Shown piece after piece: positions 1 through 10,600 of a DNA stretch of 27,138 nt. The DNA is from Pelomyxa schiedti (taxonomy: Eukaryota; Evosea; Pelobiontida; Pelomyxidae). The notes below the pieces were generated by a model. That model was not told the origin of the DNA. It saw only the letters and a list, made by a program, of their open reading frames with translations, and did not search any database. The translations under genes and the position numbers were made by a program. Where the stretch lies: assembly GCA_020536535.1 (NCBI GenBank), contig JAHLWZ010000071.1:1-27138 (forward strand), read 5' to 3'. The stretch's first letter is position 1; every line of letters starts with the position of its first letter.

Positions 1-83
1 CCTTGCCTGCACTGAGGCCAACACAAACCCACACCAACACCCTCAGAATAACTTGCCCAACACTGACACAAACACACTGAAGA

Positions 84-120
84 ACACACAACACACAACA
101 CACAACACACAACACACAAC
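84..120 (+). repeat. heptanucleotide tandem repeat (ACACAAC), left arm
   Basis: About five copies of ACACAAC. The mirror tract in the right arm (about 357-412) has about eight copies of the complementary heptamer, one of them shortened to GTTGT. The copy-number difference shows that the two arms are not identical. Confidence 0.8.
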
Positions 121-225
121 AAGAAACAAGAAACAAGACAGAACACTTAACCAGCACACAAACTCCATCCACAAGATGCTCAGACCAACACCAGGGTGGC
201 TGTTTTTATTTTTTTTTTCCTTATT

Positions 226-250
226 AAAACAGCCACTGGGTGGCTGTTTT
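226..250. repeat. inner palindrome in the hairpin loop
   Basis: An 11-nt arm (226-236) and its exact reverse complement (240-250) are separated by 3 nt. The core, GGTGGCTGTTTT, also occurs at 193-207 and, inverted, at 271-285. The loop of the large inverted repeat therefore holds a nested hairpin built from the same motif, four copies in alternating orientation. Confidence 0.8.
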
Positions 251-356
251 TACAGGAAAGTGATAGGGAAAAAAACAGCCACCCTTTGACCCAGATATGC
301 CCATCTGGATGGAGGTTGTGTGCTGGTTAAGTGTTCTGTCTTGTTTCTTGTTTCTT

Positions 357-412
357 GTTGTGTGTTGTGTGTTGTGTGTTGTGTGTTGTGTTGTGTGTTG
401 TGTGTTGTGTGT
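357..412 (+). repeat. heptanucleotide tandem repeat (GTTGTGT), right arm
   Basis: About eight copies of GTTGTGT, including one irregular unit near 390. It pairs with the shorter ACACAAC tract at 84-120. A telomeric role was considered and has no support, because the tract lies in the interior of a palindrome. Confidence 0.8.
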
Positions 413-495
413 TCTTCAGTGTGTTTGTGTCAGTGTTGGGCAAGTTATTCTGAGGGTGTTGGTGTGGGTTTGTGTTGGCCTCAGTGCAGGCAAGG

Positions 496-896
496 CGTCA
501 TCGGCGTCGGCGTCGTAGGCGCAGGTGTATTACACGGAGTCCAGTCAGCCCTGGTGGCGAGGGGCCGGCGTAGTCGTAGGCCTCAGCTGATGGCATGGGC
601 GCCAGCACTGTTGAGTAAACCTTCACCCCCTTCACTCGGTCCGTTGCTGCTGTTGTTCCCAACACCGCCGCTCGACGCCTACGCATACACGGGCAACACC
701 AACACCCACCTCGACACGTTTCTGGAAAAAAAAAACGGAGACTGGACAAATCTGTTGCTGTAGACTGAGGCAGAGTACTGTTGTTGCTGCCCCTTTTTAC
801 TTTCCCCTATTGTTGTACTACACTGTTGTTTGTAACCGAGGCTTTCCAGCCAGAACAAACACCCTTAATCACGCCTTTCTGCGAATCAGTTGGTTG
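496..896. other. CpG-rich stretch without a resolvable gene
   Basis: About 400 bp between the inverted repeat and the first ATG of the TRIM-like gene. Roughly 496-720 is GC- and CpG-rich, like the 5' exons of the other genes here, so it may be the start of a gene. On the minus strand an open frame spans about 749-498 and includes a segment starting MPSAEAYDYAG; on the plus strand a short frame ends at 763. Neither shows a recognisable domain. It could be a 5' exon or promoter of the RING gene, or the first exon of a divergent minus-strand gene interrupted by the hairpin. Confidence 0.4.
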
Positions 897-3333
897 ATGC
901 ACCACGAGCCGAGCACCAGATCCCCCATGATTTGTTGGGTCTGTTACAAGCCAATCGTTCGTGATGAGTGCCACAGCTCTGAACAATCTCATTTGGTGCC
1001 CACATTTCTCTTTTTTTGTCTCTTTCGTAATTACACTGGCAGGAGTGTGTACACCAAGTATGTGGGGGTTGCCTCGTGTTACTATGTACCTCGGCTTACT
1101 GGTCACCACCAAACTCACCGCAAGTTTTGAATAGCTGCACCAAGGAAACAACTGGTAGCACAAAGAAGGAGAATGAGGGCGAAGTGAACATTGAGTGCAT
1201 AGTGTGCCATCACGTGACAACGCTCAATCTATGGGACGTGATTGCTGATGTCCCTGTCGATGCCTGCCATCATGATGGGACATGCATCCACTCAGGTTGG
1301 ACAATCCACAACAAACATCATTTATATTTTTATAATGGTCACTCACCCAGGGAAGTGCGTCTTACATCCTGACAGACCACTTGAGAGGTTCTGTATAACT
1401 GACAACCTCCTCGTGTGCCTCCAGTGTGCCTTGGAGCACCACCATACTCATGAATTGGTTACAGTCACAACACAGGCACAAACAGCAACAGCACAGGTTC
1501 CTGGAATGGTTGAGTTCATCAACAAGGAGAGGGCCCTCATGGATGAATCAATACAACAAACTGAGTGTGCCATCAGGACTCTCACAAAGGTGTTGTATGA
1601 AACACCCCTATGCATTTCTCAAAATCAAATAAAGCGTCAACGGAAAGTTGAAGGGCACATAAACTACACCTTCAACAGAATGATGAAGGAACTTCAGAAA
1701 AAGAAGGATACACTGCTTGCCAACACATCAAGATTCTTTGAGACACGGAAGAGAACTCTCAAATTGGAAAAGAAATGGACGCAGTCTGTTGTCTCCCAAT
1801 TGAATGAATCTCAGGGTCATTTGAATACTGCATCCCACCATTCTGTGGATTGTCTGCAGCAAACATCACTGGTCATCACCACATGCAATACAGTCCTCAT
1901 GAATCACAACAATGAAAAAAACTCAACGGTTTGTTTGTGCCACCATCACATTCCACTTTAAATACATTTATTAAGGAGCCACTCCACACAGCCTTGCCAT
2001 TATTAGCTGCACGGGAGGAGATATTTCATATCAATTCAGAAGATGTTATTCAATTCATAAGAAACCTATCTATATCAAGTGAGTTTCACACAAACTTCTG
2101 TAAAACTACACCAAAGCTAAACGAAGACACAGCAGTTGGAGAAGCACAGTTTGCCTTACAGACAATGAGGCTCTTTGTTGAAGGCAAGTTCAAGCAGGCC
2201 TTTCAGAACTGCCTTCAAATGTTCCCCTGTTCCTCACATGGGCCCCTTTGTGAAATACGTTCCAAAGACAACCCTGCAGATGGGGAAAATTACATGTGTT
2301 CCAGAGGCAAAACAAAGGCAACTAACCAGTCCGAAACTGTTGCGCTGGTTCTGTTGTACTTCATTTCAACCTTCAAACCCTCCCTCTTCTGCAGCCTTGG
2401 ACCATTTACCAAGTATCCAGCCATCTACATCATATCTGACTTGCTTCCCAAGTGTTCCTCCGAGTCACTGATTTTTCACAAAAGCATCCTAGAATCAGCC
2501 TTGTCATTTGCGCCACCAACTAAGATACCATCTAGATTCTGGTCTCTGTTTCGGGCAGCACAAAAACCCTCACTACCAACACAAACCGTCCCACCACCAT
2601 CAACCACAACTGACCCCACATCACCAGCACCACACAGTGACTTGGAGTGTGGTGTTGCAGCACTGGCACATGTGGTGTGTGGATTCATGTGCAACTGGGG
2701 TCTTTGTGGTACAAGTGTGCACATACCAACAGCACTAAGGGAATTTTCTGAGGCACTGTCATCCTGTTTGGGGGTATATTATAATATTGATACAACTGTA
2801 ACAACAAGCCGATGCCTCAGTATTCCTCATGCACTTGCTGAGTACTTCATGGGACGTACGAATCTCAACACTCAACACAAGAGCCAGCTTCAGCACTTCG
2901 AGGTGGCGGCACACTTTGGCCATGTGAGGGCGCAAGTGGAGATTGGATGGAGTCACATGACAGGGGACTGGGATGGAGGCGAGAAGGACGTGAGGGAGGG
3001 AGTGAAGTGGCTCACGCAGGCATCAGAGGGGGTGACGCGCTGGGACAGTACCAAATGGCCAAGCTGTATGAGGCTGGGTGTGAGGAGGCTGGTGTGCCGA
3101 AAGATGTGGCCGAAGCAATGAGGCTGTACAGGCTGTGCGCTGACCAAGGCCTGGACCTGGGACAGTACACTCTGGGTGAGCGGCTGGTGGAGAGGTGCAA
3201 CAGCTCTGCTGATCTGAAAACACAGCAGCAACACGTGGAGGAGGGTGTCAGGTTGTTGACATTGGCTGCACTTCAAGGCCACAGCTCCGCAAACCAAAAA
3301 CTGAAACTAATGGGTATACATGTCTCGAATTAA
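897..3333 (+). CDS. TRIM-like RING/B-box/coiled-coil protein with Sel1 repeats
   Basis: Four exons fit: 897-995, 1043-1295, 1351-1928 and 1976-3333 (introns of 47, 55 and 47 nt), giving about 762 residues. Cysteine and histidine spacing fits a RING finger: C13-x2-C16, C35-x-H37, C40-x2-C43 and C85-x2-C88. A B-box type 2 follows: C120, H123, C132, D135, C140, C143 and H148-H151. Next is a long charged helical, probably coiled-coil, region (about 175-310), a middle part without known motifs, and Sel1-like (TPR-like) repeats near the C-terminus (about 660-750). By family knowledge RING-B-box-coiled-coil proteins act as E3 ubiquitin ligases, and Sel1 repeats bind partners; that role here is inference. 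A single missing G in the G5 run at 3028-3032 breaks the Sel1 frame; adding one base makes the total coding length a multiple of three. The start is the first ATG in frame, and an upstream exon is possible. Confidence 0.75.
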
Positions 3334-3500
3334 TCACCCTGCATTGACCAGAGTTATTATTCTTTCTTTATTTTCCGTTTGGCAGAAGGACGTGGCGAAT
3401 CCGGAAAGGAAGAAAAAAATCAAAGGAAAAACAAAAAAACAGCGACACCCGCTCGGCTCTCCCAACACAGCCCGAATCTGCGACAACCCAGATCCACCAC

Positions 3501-5897
3501 ATGGGAAAGGATCACCACAAGGAACCGAGCAAAAGCGAGAAAGGCGACGCCACAACCGGCGAAGCGCCGGCCGATGGGAGTGTCACCTCGCGCGTGAAGG
3601 GGTTTGTGTCGCCTGCTGTGAACAGGGTGAGGGCGCCATCCGCCAAAGTCGCTGCGAAAATAACGCTGGGCGCCATCATAATCGGCGTGTCATTCGCGCT
3701 GCCGATCCTGGCCGCAATCGCCCTCGCTGCTCCAGGAATGGACAAGGTCACTGACAAGGCCGCTGCGTTGCCGCGTCAGTTCCACATTGTTGCCACGTCG
3801 GTGGCTCGTGTCTCAGCCTCGCGTTTGGATGCTATTTCTGTGGCAGAGAACACGTGGGATGGAATTGTCCCTTTGGCTTCCTCAGAGGGCGTACTTGAAG
3901 GCGACAGTATGTGATTCAGCCTTCATACTTTCTTTTTTTGCTCACCTTTGTTATTTTTCAGATAATGACAAAGCCTTTATGGCAATTCAGGTTCTTCACA
4001 CGTTTGAGCCTACCACACTTCACAGACACAAGGTATGTTTGATTGTTTGGTCCCCGAGTAAATCTAACTGTTCAACAGGCGTTGGTAGAGCTCGTCACAA
4101 CCCAGTGGCTTAGCTCCGCAAATCCTAAATTGATGTGGTACGGTCTCAAGACTCAAGCAATAGCCAGTGTGTACCCAGATAACACGGCAAAGCACTTACT
4201 AGTTTCAGAAGTGAGCGTACCTGCTGGAATGAAGGAGAGTTTAATGAAGTTATACGAACCAGAAATTGGAGGATTTGCCTCTGCCCTTGGTACCAAGCTT
4301 GTTCCCGAATTGGACGCATCATACTTCGCAATGAAATGCCTGGTATTCTTATGACTGCATGTGTTATCTTTTTTAAATGCCCTCATCCAGGAAGTACTGG
4401 GCCTTCCAGAAGATTTTAACCACACTAAATTTGAAGAATTTGTTCTGAGTACAAAGGATGCTCACTTTGCTGCCTTCCACAACACCCCAACAACGGATTT
4501 GGAAGCCTCCGGTTGCATTGGATGCACTCTGGAGAACATTTTCCATGCGGTTGAGTTGCTGTCCAAATCTAAAACCAGCAACGTTACAGCTGTTCTGGAA
4601 AAAGTTGGCAGGTTAGCCATAATCTCACATCATACCACCCTAAAATGTTTATTTTGCAGATTTTTGCACTATCTTCAAGGACCAGACGGGGGATTCAACA
4701 CAGAACTTCCCCATATTATGCAGCAATATCTCCACAGTCCCAGTACCGCAGCCGCGACTGCAATGGCCCTAGGTTGATAGTTGCAAGTTCCTGTGTAATC
4801 TAACACTTGCACCTTAGAGGTGAGCAAGATTCTTTATGAAGCAAACTACGGATGGCTGTCCTTGTCAGCAAGGTCAAGAGCACATGCTTATTTGGATGCT
4901 TGTGCGGTTCATGGATTAGCAGCGGCTCCATGGGGCGAGCCTGGTATTGAGGTATTTCTGCTTCCAGCTTTTTCTGTCTAAATTTCGTGGAAGTCTACAT
5001 TCTGGATGATGACCTATGACAAAACGTTTGGATTCGTGGCCGGTCTTGCGCCTTGGATCTCTCAGAGTGTATTCAGCGTTGGACTCTTTGTTTTGGTGCT
5101 TGCTTGCATTTCCTGGCTTGAGGAGAACTTGTCCGCAGGTTTTTATTTCCGGAATCAAAAGGATCACTAAATATCACACAGTTGGACTAGTCAAGCATGG
5201 TCACAAGCTGTTTATCATGCTCTCTATCTGCGCGTTCATCCTGGCGGTGTGGCCTCAAGCTGCTCTCCTGTCTTACATCTGTGTTTGGACCTGGTTGTCA
5301 CTTCGAGTTTACCAGCTTCTCAAGGATGACTTTGATGGCATCATGCTATTAGTGGCAATGTGTAACACCATCGCAAACCTGGTTCGTTCCCAATTCTTCC
5401 ATACCTTTTTCTAACCTTACCTTTCAGGGCCTGATGATCATTTTCCAGGGAATCGCTCCGCACGCATTTTCACAGCCCACTATCTTCTATGTACTTCTAC
5501 TGTGGGGAATTCTCTGCACAGCCACCGTCACCTTTGCCAGTGGCTACTTTGTCCCCAGGCACAAAGACCCGCAGCGGTGGTACATGCGTGCCAGCGTTGT
5601 TGCCTGGATCCTGAGCGTCCCCTTCGGCTCTGTAATCCTGCTTCACCTCAGGTACCGTCTCCATACCCCCGCATTCGTTTTATAACAGCTAATGCACTCC
5701 GCAGCAGTGGACCAGATATCTACCGGCTTGTTGTACTGCGCGGCGCATTTTTGAGTGTTTTCATTGTACTACCGTACCTCACCTACTGCCTTGCCCACGT
5801 TGTTGCCGTGGCCGCTTACAGGTTGTACTCACCTGAGGGTGTTATCACAATGAAAGACGTGATCAAGGCAAAGCAAAAGAAACAGCACCGCCACTGA
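3501..5897 (+). CDS. multi-pass membrane protein, unknown family
   Basis: Ten exons join cleanly: 3501-3906, 3962-4032, 4079-4342, 4391-4611, 4660-4772, 4818-4951, 4994-5138, 5182-5381, 5428-5651 and 5705-5897, giving 656 residues. All introns are 42-55 nt with GT-AG ends. The N-terminus is charged and hydrophilic, with a hydrophobic segment at about 50-76. A large soluble middle follows (about 80-425), then about six hydrophobic segments in the last 235 residues (near 426-445, 460-490, 505-527, 536-557, 572-591 and 600-630) and a short lysine- and histidine-rich tail. I do not recognise the family. The layout, with one N-terminal anchor, a long extramembrane domain and a C-terminal membrane bundle, suggests an organelle or plasma-membrane protein. 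The last acceptor could be at 5704 or 5707, a one-residue difference. The start is the first ATG, in a CpG-rich exon. Confidence 0.85.
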
Positions 5898-6084
5898 TCC
5901 ATCAACTCAAGCTTCGGTTTATTTAGTTAACGCTGCACTCTGACAACCATGTTAGCCACCTAAACAAACAAGTGCCAGATAATTAAAACAAACAATTCTC
6001 TAATTGTTTTTCATCCTAAGACAATCAGAAGTTTAAAAAAAAAAAAGGAAAAAACAAAAACCGTTCATATTTGCAACGTTTCGA

Positions 6085-7455
6085 ATGGCAAGTGCTTCGA
6101 TACCTGATGCCACCCCTGCGCCCATAATTGTCAAGAAGGTAGTGATACTGTACTACAGCCTCACCGGCAACACGCGGTACGTCGCGGAGCGGATAGCGGA
6201 GGGCCTGTGCTCGTACACAGGGGGGCGGTACGGCTACGACGTGCGGGTGTTCGGGGTGGTGCGGCTGATCAAGGAGCAGTACTACGGGGGCCCGGCCGCG
6301 CCCATGCACGAGACCGCCGCCGCGCTGGCGGACTCGCTGGGGTGGGCCGACGTCGTGGGCTGCGGGAGCATGTGCACCGGCGGGATGGTCACCGGCGGCC
6401 TGTCCCAGTTCCTAGCCGACGTATGTACATCAGACACCCACCCATTCGACTCTCGTGAGAGTAGAGCCCCGGCGTGTGGTTTTGTGGGGTGGGCGTAGCG
6501 GTGTTTGGTAATTGTGGGAACATAGTTTGGTTTGTGGGGTGGGATTGCGTTTTTATGTTCTGTTTGTAAGTTGTGTGCCAGACTTATAGACGGCCATTTT
6601 CATGAATAAATTCATATTAATGAATTTTTACCTTTTATTTATCTGTTGGATAGTTGCCGGCTGAGGTTGTACGTGGAAAACCTGGTTTTGTTTTTACGAC
6701 TGCTGGTCAGACTATTGGTTCTGCTAATGTAATCATGGCTGAATCCCTGATGAAGGCTGGTGTGAGGCCTGTTCTTTCCCAGTGGGCCTTGATGCCTTGC
6801 CCTGACACCTGGATATGGTGCCTACCTTCTCGCCCAATGCAGCTTCTGTGGGGTTCAAATGTAATCGATACTGCCATTACCCATGGCCGAGAACTTGCCG
6901 GGAAGTTTGACAGATTTTTCTTCGATGGGTCTGCAGTCAGTGTTGTTCCCGATGGCGCCAAATCCCATGTAAGGACTGTTGATCAAGACAAATGGATGGG
7001 GTCTAAGGTTCACTTCCTTCTTCTTCTCGTGGTTAAGTACTAATTCTCATTTCTTGTTAAGATAAGGCAGCTTTCAGTTCCCGAAATCATGTGTGACAAC
7101 TCTAAATGCCTCAAATGTGGAAGATGTTCCACGGTATGTCCAACCAATTCTATGACAAGCTCGCGTGGTGAGTTCCCAGTGTGGAAAAAAGCAACCTGCT
7201 GTGGGGTATGTTATATTTCCATCTTGCAAAGAGCAAACTTTTTGTATTAGTGCACTGCATGTGTAGCCAATTGTCCAGCCTTTGCCTTACAAGTTCGCAA
7301 TATGAAACACAAACAATACTGGACATTCAAAAAAGAGTATATTAAAGGTACCAAAGAACTCCTCTGTACGTCAAACATTATTTCTTAAATACCTTTCAGA
7401 GGGAGATAATAACTGGACCGTTTCACAAATGAGGTTCCCATTTCCATTTCCGTAG
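6085..7455 (+). CDS. flavodoxin-ferredoxin fusion (EFR1-like) iron-sulfur flavoprotein
   Basis: Five exons: 6085-6420, 6654-7007, 7062-7205, 7251-7347 and 7400-7455, giving 328 residues as drawn. The N-terminal half is a flavodoxin-like domain with the FMN phosphate loop YSLTGNT near residues 30-36. The C-terminal part carries two 4Fe-4S ferredoxin motifs: C246, C249, C252, C256-P and C276, C279, C282, C286-P. Proteins of this architecture, often annotated EFR1 family in anaerobic bacteria, are expected to pass electrons between iron-sulfur clusters and a flavin. The physiological partner is unknown. No targeting signal is obvious. The first intron is 233 nt, far longer than its neighbours. 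The end is uncertain: the stop falls on a pyrimidine-rich acceptor-like sequence, and the coding frame could continue into 7456-7699 by a further splice. Confidence 0.85.
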
Positions 7456-7699
7456 TTATTATGTTGCTCACTTCCCAAAGGATGTGGACAGTGAAGTCGG
7501 GCTTGTGGAGGATTGCTTCGTCCAAGAAAATGATGATATGTGGCCTCTTTGCTGTTTTGACTGTGTTGTCTTGCTTGAGGATATTTTGTCACAAACGGGA
7601 CTGAATTTTCGAAGGAGAAAGAAACAAAATGTCATGATTCTATTAATTAAGTCTATTTCCACAATTTTTAAACACAACACGGTTTCAGCTCTTCTTTAG
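7456..7699 (+). other. possible additional 3' exon of the flavodoxin-ferredoxin gene
   Basis: Two alternative frames are open here. A 47-nt intron (7434-7480) would join a frame ending at 7604, with a basic-hydrophobic-basic tail resembling a C-terminal membrane anchor. A 58-nt intron (7434-7491) would join an acidic frame ending at 7699. Either would replace the last few residues of the 328-residue model. The second would overlap the 3' end of the convergent Roco gene by about 15 nt. I cannot choose between these and a plain 3' UTR from sequence alone. Confidence 0.35.
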
Positions 7700-10600
7700 G
7701 GGTTTCTTGCCACTACCATCATTTGGTTTTCCGGGGCATATAAACCCTTTACAAGCATCCAGACATCCCTTGTGGCAAGGGTACTTGCATTCTGCAAGAA
7801 AATAAGCAATTACTGAATGCAACTGTCAAGGAAATACCTGTACATTTATAGCCTTGTTTACTCAAACCTAAACAGAAAAATACATTAGTTGGCAAATAAA
7901 AACTGAAGGCCGTTTACCCCAGATAAAGCTCGAGCAAAACTATGGTAATTTAGTTGGAAAATGAAATAGGTCAATGAAAAATACCTTGCAGTAAGTGAAC
8001 CGGCCAAAGGAATGCAACACAAAATGGTGCGGTGTGGGTAGTGGTACCTCCGCATCAGGGGAAAGTGCTAGCTTGCCCCTTCCGCCGCCTACAGAGAGTA
8101 CTGGTGATTGCCGGCCGGTGTCACTGCTTCCGCTGTTGGTAGAGCTTCCATTGCCACTTCCGGCAGAACCGGAAGTGCTTCCACTGATTTCGTCGATCAT
8201 TCCCTTGATGGTGGTCCTGACTTCTTCTGTGGAGAAGGAGCGTGAGCGTTCCCGCGCTTTCAGGGCGGCATTCCTGAGTGATTTGGACACGGATGGAGTG
8301 CAGCTTCCATGTAAGGCAGAGGAAATCGAGAGCAGTCTGCCGGAACTTGCGGTTGTTGATGTAGTGGTTGTGGTTGTAGCTGTCGCGGAAGCTGTTCCGG
8401 AGGGATCGGTAACGATTATACCGGGACATTTGTTGGTGCTTAGTGCTTTTGCTATAGTCTCGTCAGTGAAAACTAGATGTATGGTAAGGTCCATTACAAA
8501 GTACCTCTGTAATTACCTGCTTTTTGAATGGCATAAGAACCCACCATGATTTTAGGGTGGATCGCTGTGTACCAGAGGTATCTTTTCATAACTTTAAGTA
8601 TTTTCATGGAGAGAGGAAATTTTACGATGCAACTGGGAAGATATTGTTAAGGTAGGATCCTGGGTGCACTAATTTTTTGATAGTAATCAGAGTTTTTGGG
8701 TGCCAGGCTAGGATTGTTCCTTGTGTATCTGCCGACCACCCATATCTAAAGATTGTTATAGAGCTCACAGAAAGGACTATGCAAACTTCTTAAATTCACA
8801 AATAGCAGAGACCTCACCCTCGTGTCCGAATACTGATTCAGAGCAATTCTGTATGAGAAAATAAGAGAACTGATATTGGGAAGAGGTGTAATGCCATCAA
8901 AACAGGATCAAAAATCATGATTTTCGTGTTGACTCCAAACCAGATTCGATTTCCAACAACTGTGGCGCATGTGTACTTGCCACCCATTTCTTTACATGTT
9001 GGCATTTTGATGATGGAAAGTTGAGGACATACGACGAGATAGTACTCTTTCTGTGGCCATTGTTTGGGCGTTGAGTATTAATATTTTCCGCCAACACCCC
9101 ACCCAGACATATTGGCCACATTGCACAATGGAGTTCATTTTGACATCAGGTTCCAGTGTAACATGATTCACAACTTCTTTTGTCTATTGAACAGAAGATG
9201 TTATCTTGAACATCACAAAGTGGCTACACACAGCGGGGTCAATCATAACTAAGCTGCCCTCTGTTGCAGAGGCACTCCAGACCATTTGGTATCTTTCAGA
9301 AGACGAAAGGTCAAGATTCGATATTTCAGATGACATCTGAGGTGTTGGATCTAACGTTGTTGGAGATGCATCGGGTTCCTGTTTCGGTGTCTGTTCTGAT
9401 GCCAGTGTGGAAGTATGCTGTGGAATAATGGATGTAGGTTGTTCTGGCGGGCTTGGACTTTCTTCCGAAAGTGTGAGAGGGACAGGAGATATGGGGCTGG
9501 AGCATCTGGTGGTAGTGGAATGGGCTGGTGATGCCTGCGTAGTTGGAATAGTGCTAGTAGTAACAACTATCATTGAAGATATTATTTGTTTCTCTCCATG
9601 AGCGGCGATTTCTTGAGTCTTCGTCATATTCTATTTGTTCTCGAGTAAGTTGTATTTATTTTTTTTTATTTTTTTTTTTTCGCCATGGATACTTACAGTG
9701 GAATTTATTATTACAATCTTGCCACACTCGGAACTTGCCCACAGTTCTGTTTCAGCGGAACCGCGAGGTTTGATTGCAAGAAGAGAGTGTATTCTACTTT
9801 TCCTCTTGTCTTCAAATAAGGCCACAGACCTTGAAGGTACCTCAGACTGCGAACTTGATGGCGTAGCACTCTCTGAAGATGACGTTGTACATACAGAAGA
9901 TTCGGCAGTACTCTCACTTGTTGGGGTGAGAAAGGTACTACCATCGAGGATGCCAATTTCCCTCACAAATCCATCACCACATCCAACCTTGGTGGCATTT
10001 AACAGGGAAATATCAAGATATTCCAAAGTTACCCAACACTTCTCTCGGTCAGTGGCGATGCTCCATGGCTTTGCCTCTCCTAATTCCACTTCCCAGAAAG
10101 GCTTGAGATCTTCAAGTGGTAAGAGCTCCTGTTCATCTAAGAGACCTAAGTGAGAGAGCAACGAAATTTGGGCCCTACAAGCTGTTACAGCTATTTCTTC
10201 AGGTTTTTTTTCGATTCCTAATAGGTTCTCTAGTTTTTCTACTACCTTGGATGCAGTAGGGCGTTCCTTAGGTAACCTCAGCCAGCATTTTTGAATCAAT
10301 TCAGCAAGTTCACTGTGAGTTGTTAAAGGCAAAGACTAGCACAAGAACCTACGGTAAAATATAAGATGGCAGAGTCGGCCGAAGCCCTTCTTTTGCAATT
10401 GCACCCTTCATGGCTAGCTCTTTCCACTCCCATGTTTCTCCTCTCTTCAAGGAATACTGAGGCATTTCAGCATACTCTGCGAAATGTCATGAAATGTCTG
10501 GACGAATTAACTCTTACCATCATAGGGAAAAAGACGTGTTGCAATTTCATACAGAACAACTCCAAGACTGAATATGTCAGATTGTTCATCATATTCCTCC

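Larger units (their letters stand above)
1..495. repeat. long imperfect inverted repeat (hairpin), cut by window start
   Basis: The left arm (1-207) is the reverse complement of the right arm (271-495), with a 63-nt loop. Pairing is near perfect over the outer ~150 nt and drifts towards the loop (around 165-190 versus 288-312). The arms also differ in copy number of a heptamer. Because position 1 pairs with 495, the left arm is cut by the edge of the window and the true element may be longer. No transposase reading frame is present. It could be a foldback or MITE-like element, a palindromic locus, or a fold-back assembly artefact; the diverged inner part argues against a simple artefact. Confidence 0.85.

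Noticed and set aside
84-412. Heptamer tracts as a CRISPR array or telomere
   Set aside because: There are no spacers, the units are 7-nt tandem repeats, and the two tracts are arms of one inverted repeat.
807-1220. 137-codon minus-strand open frame opposite the RING exons
   Set aside because: The plus strand shows in-phase introns and a metal-ligand pattern; the minus frame shows no domain.
1921-1980. Apparent frameshift at an A7 run in the TRIM-like gene
   Set aside because: A 47-nt GT-AG intron (1929-1975) joins the two frames in phase, like the other introns in this gene.
7995-8549. 184-codon plus-strand open frame
   Set aside because: It is antisense to the Ser/Thr-rich linker of the Roco gene, whose frame continues into a clear C1 domain; low complexity explains the open shadow frame.
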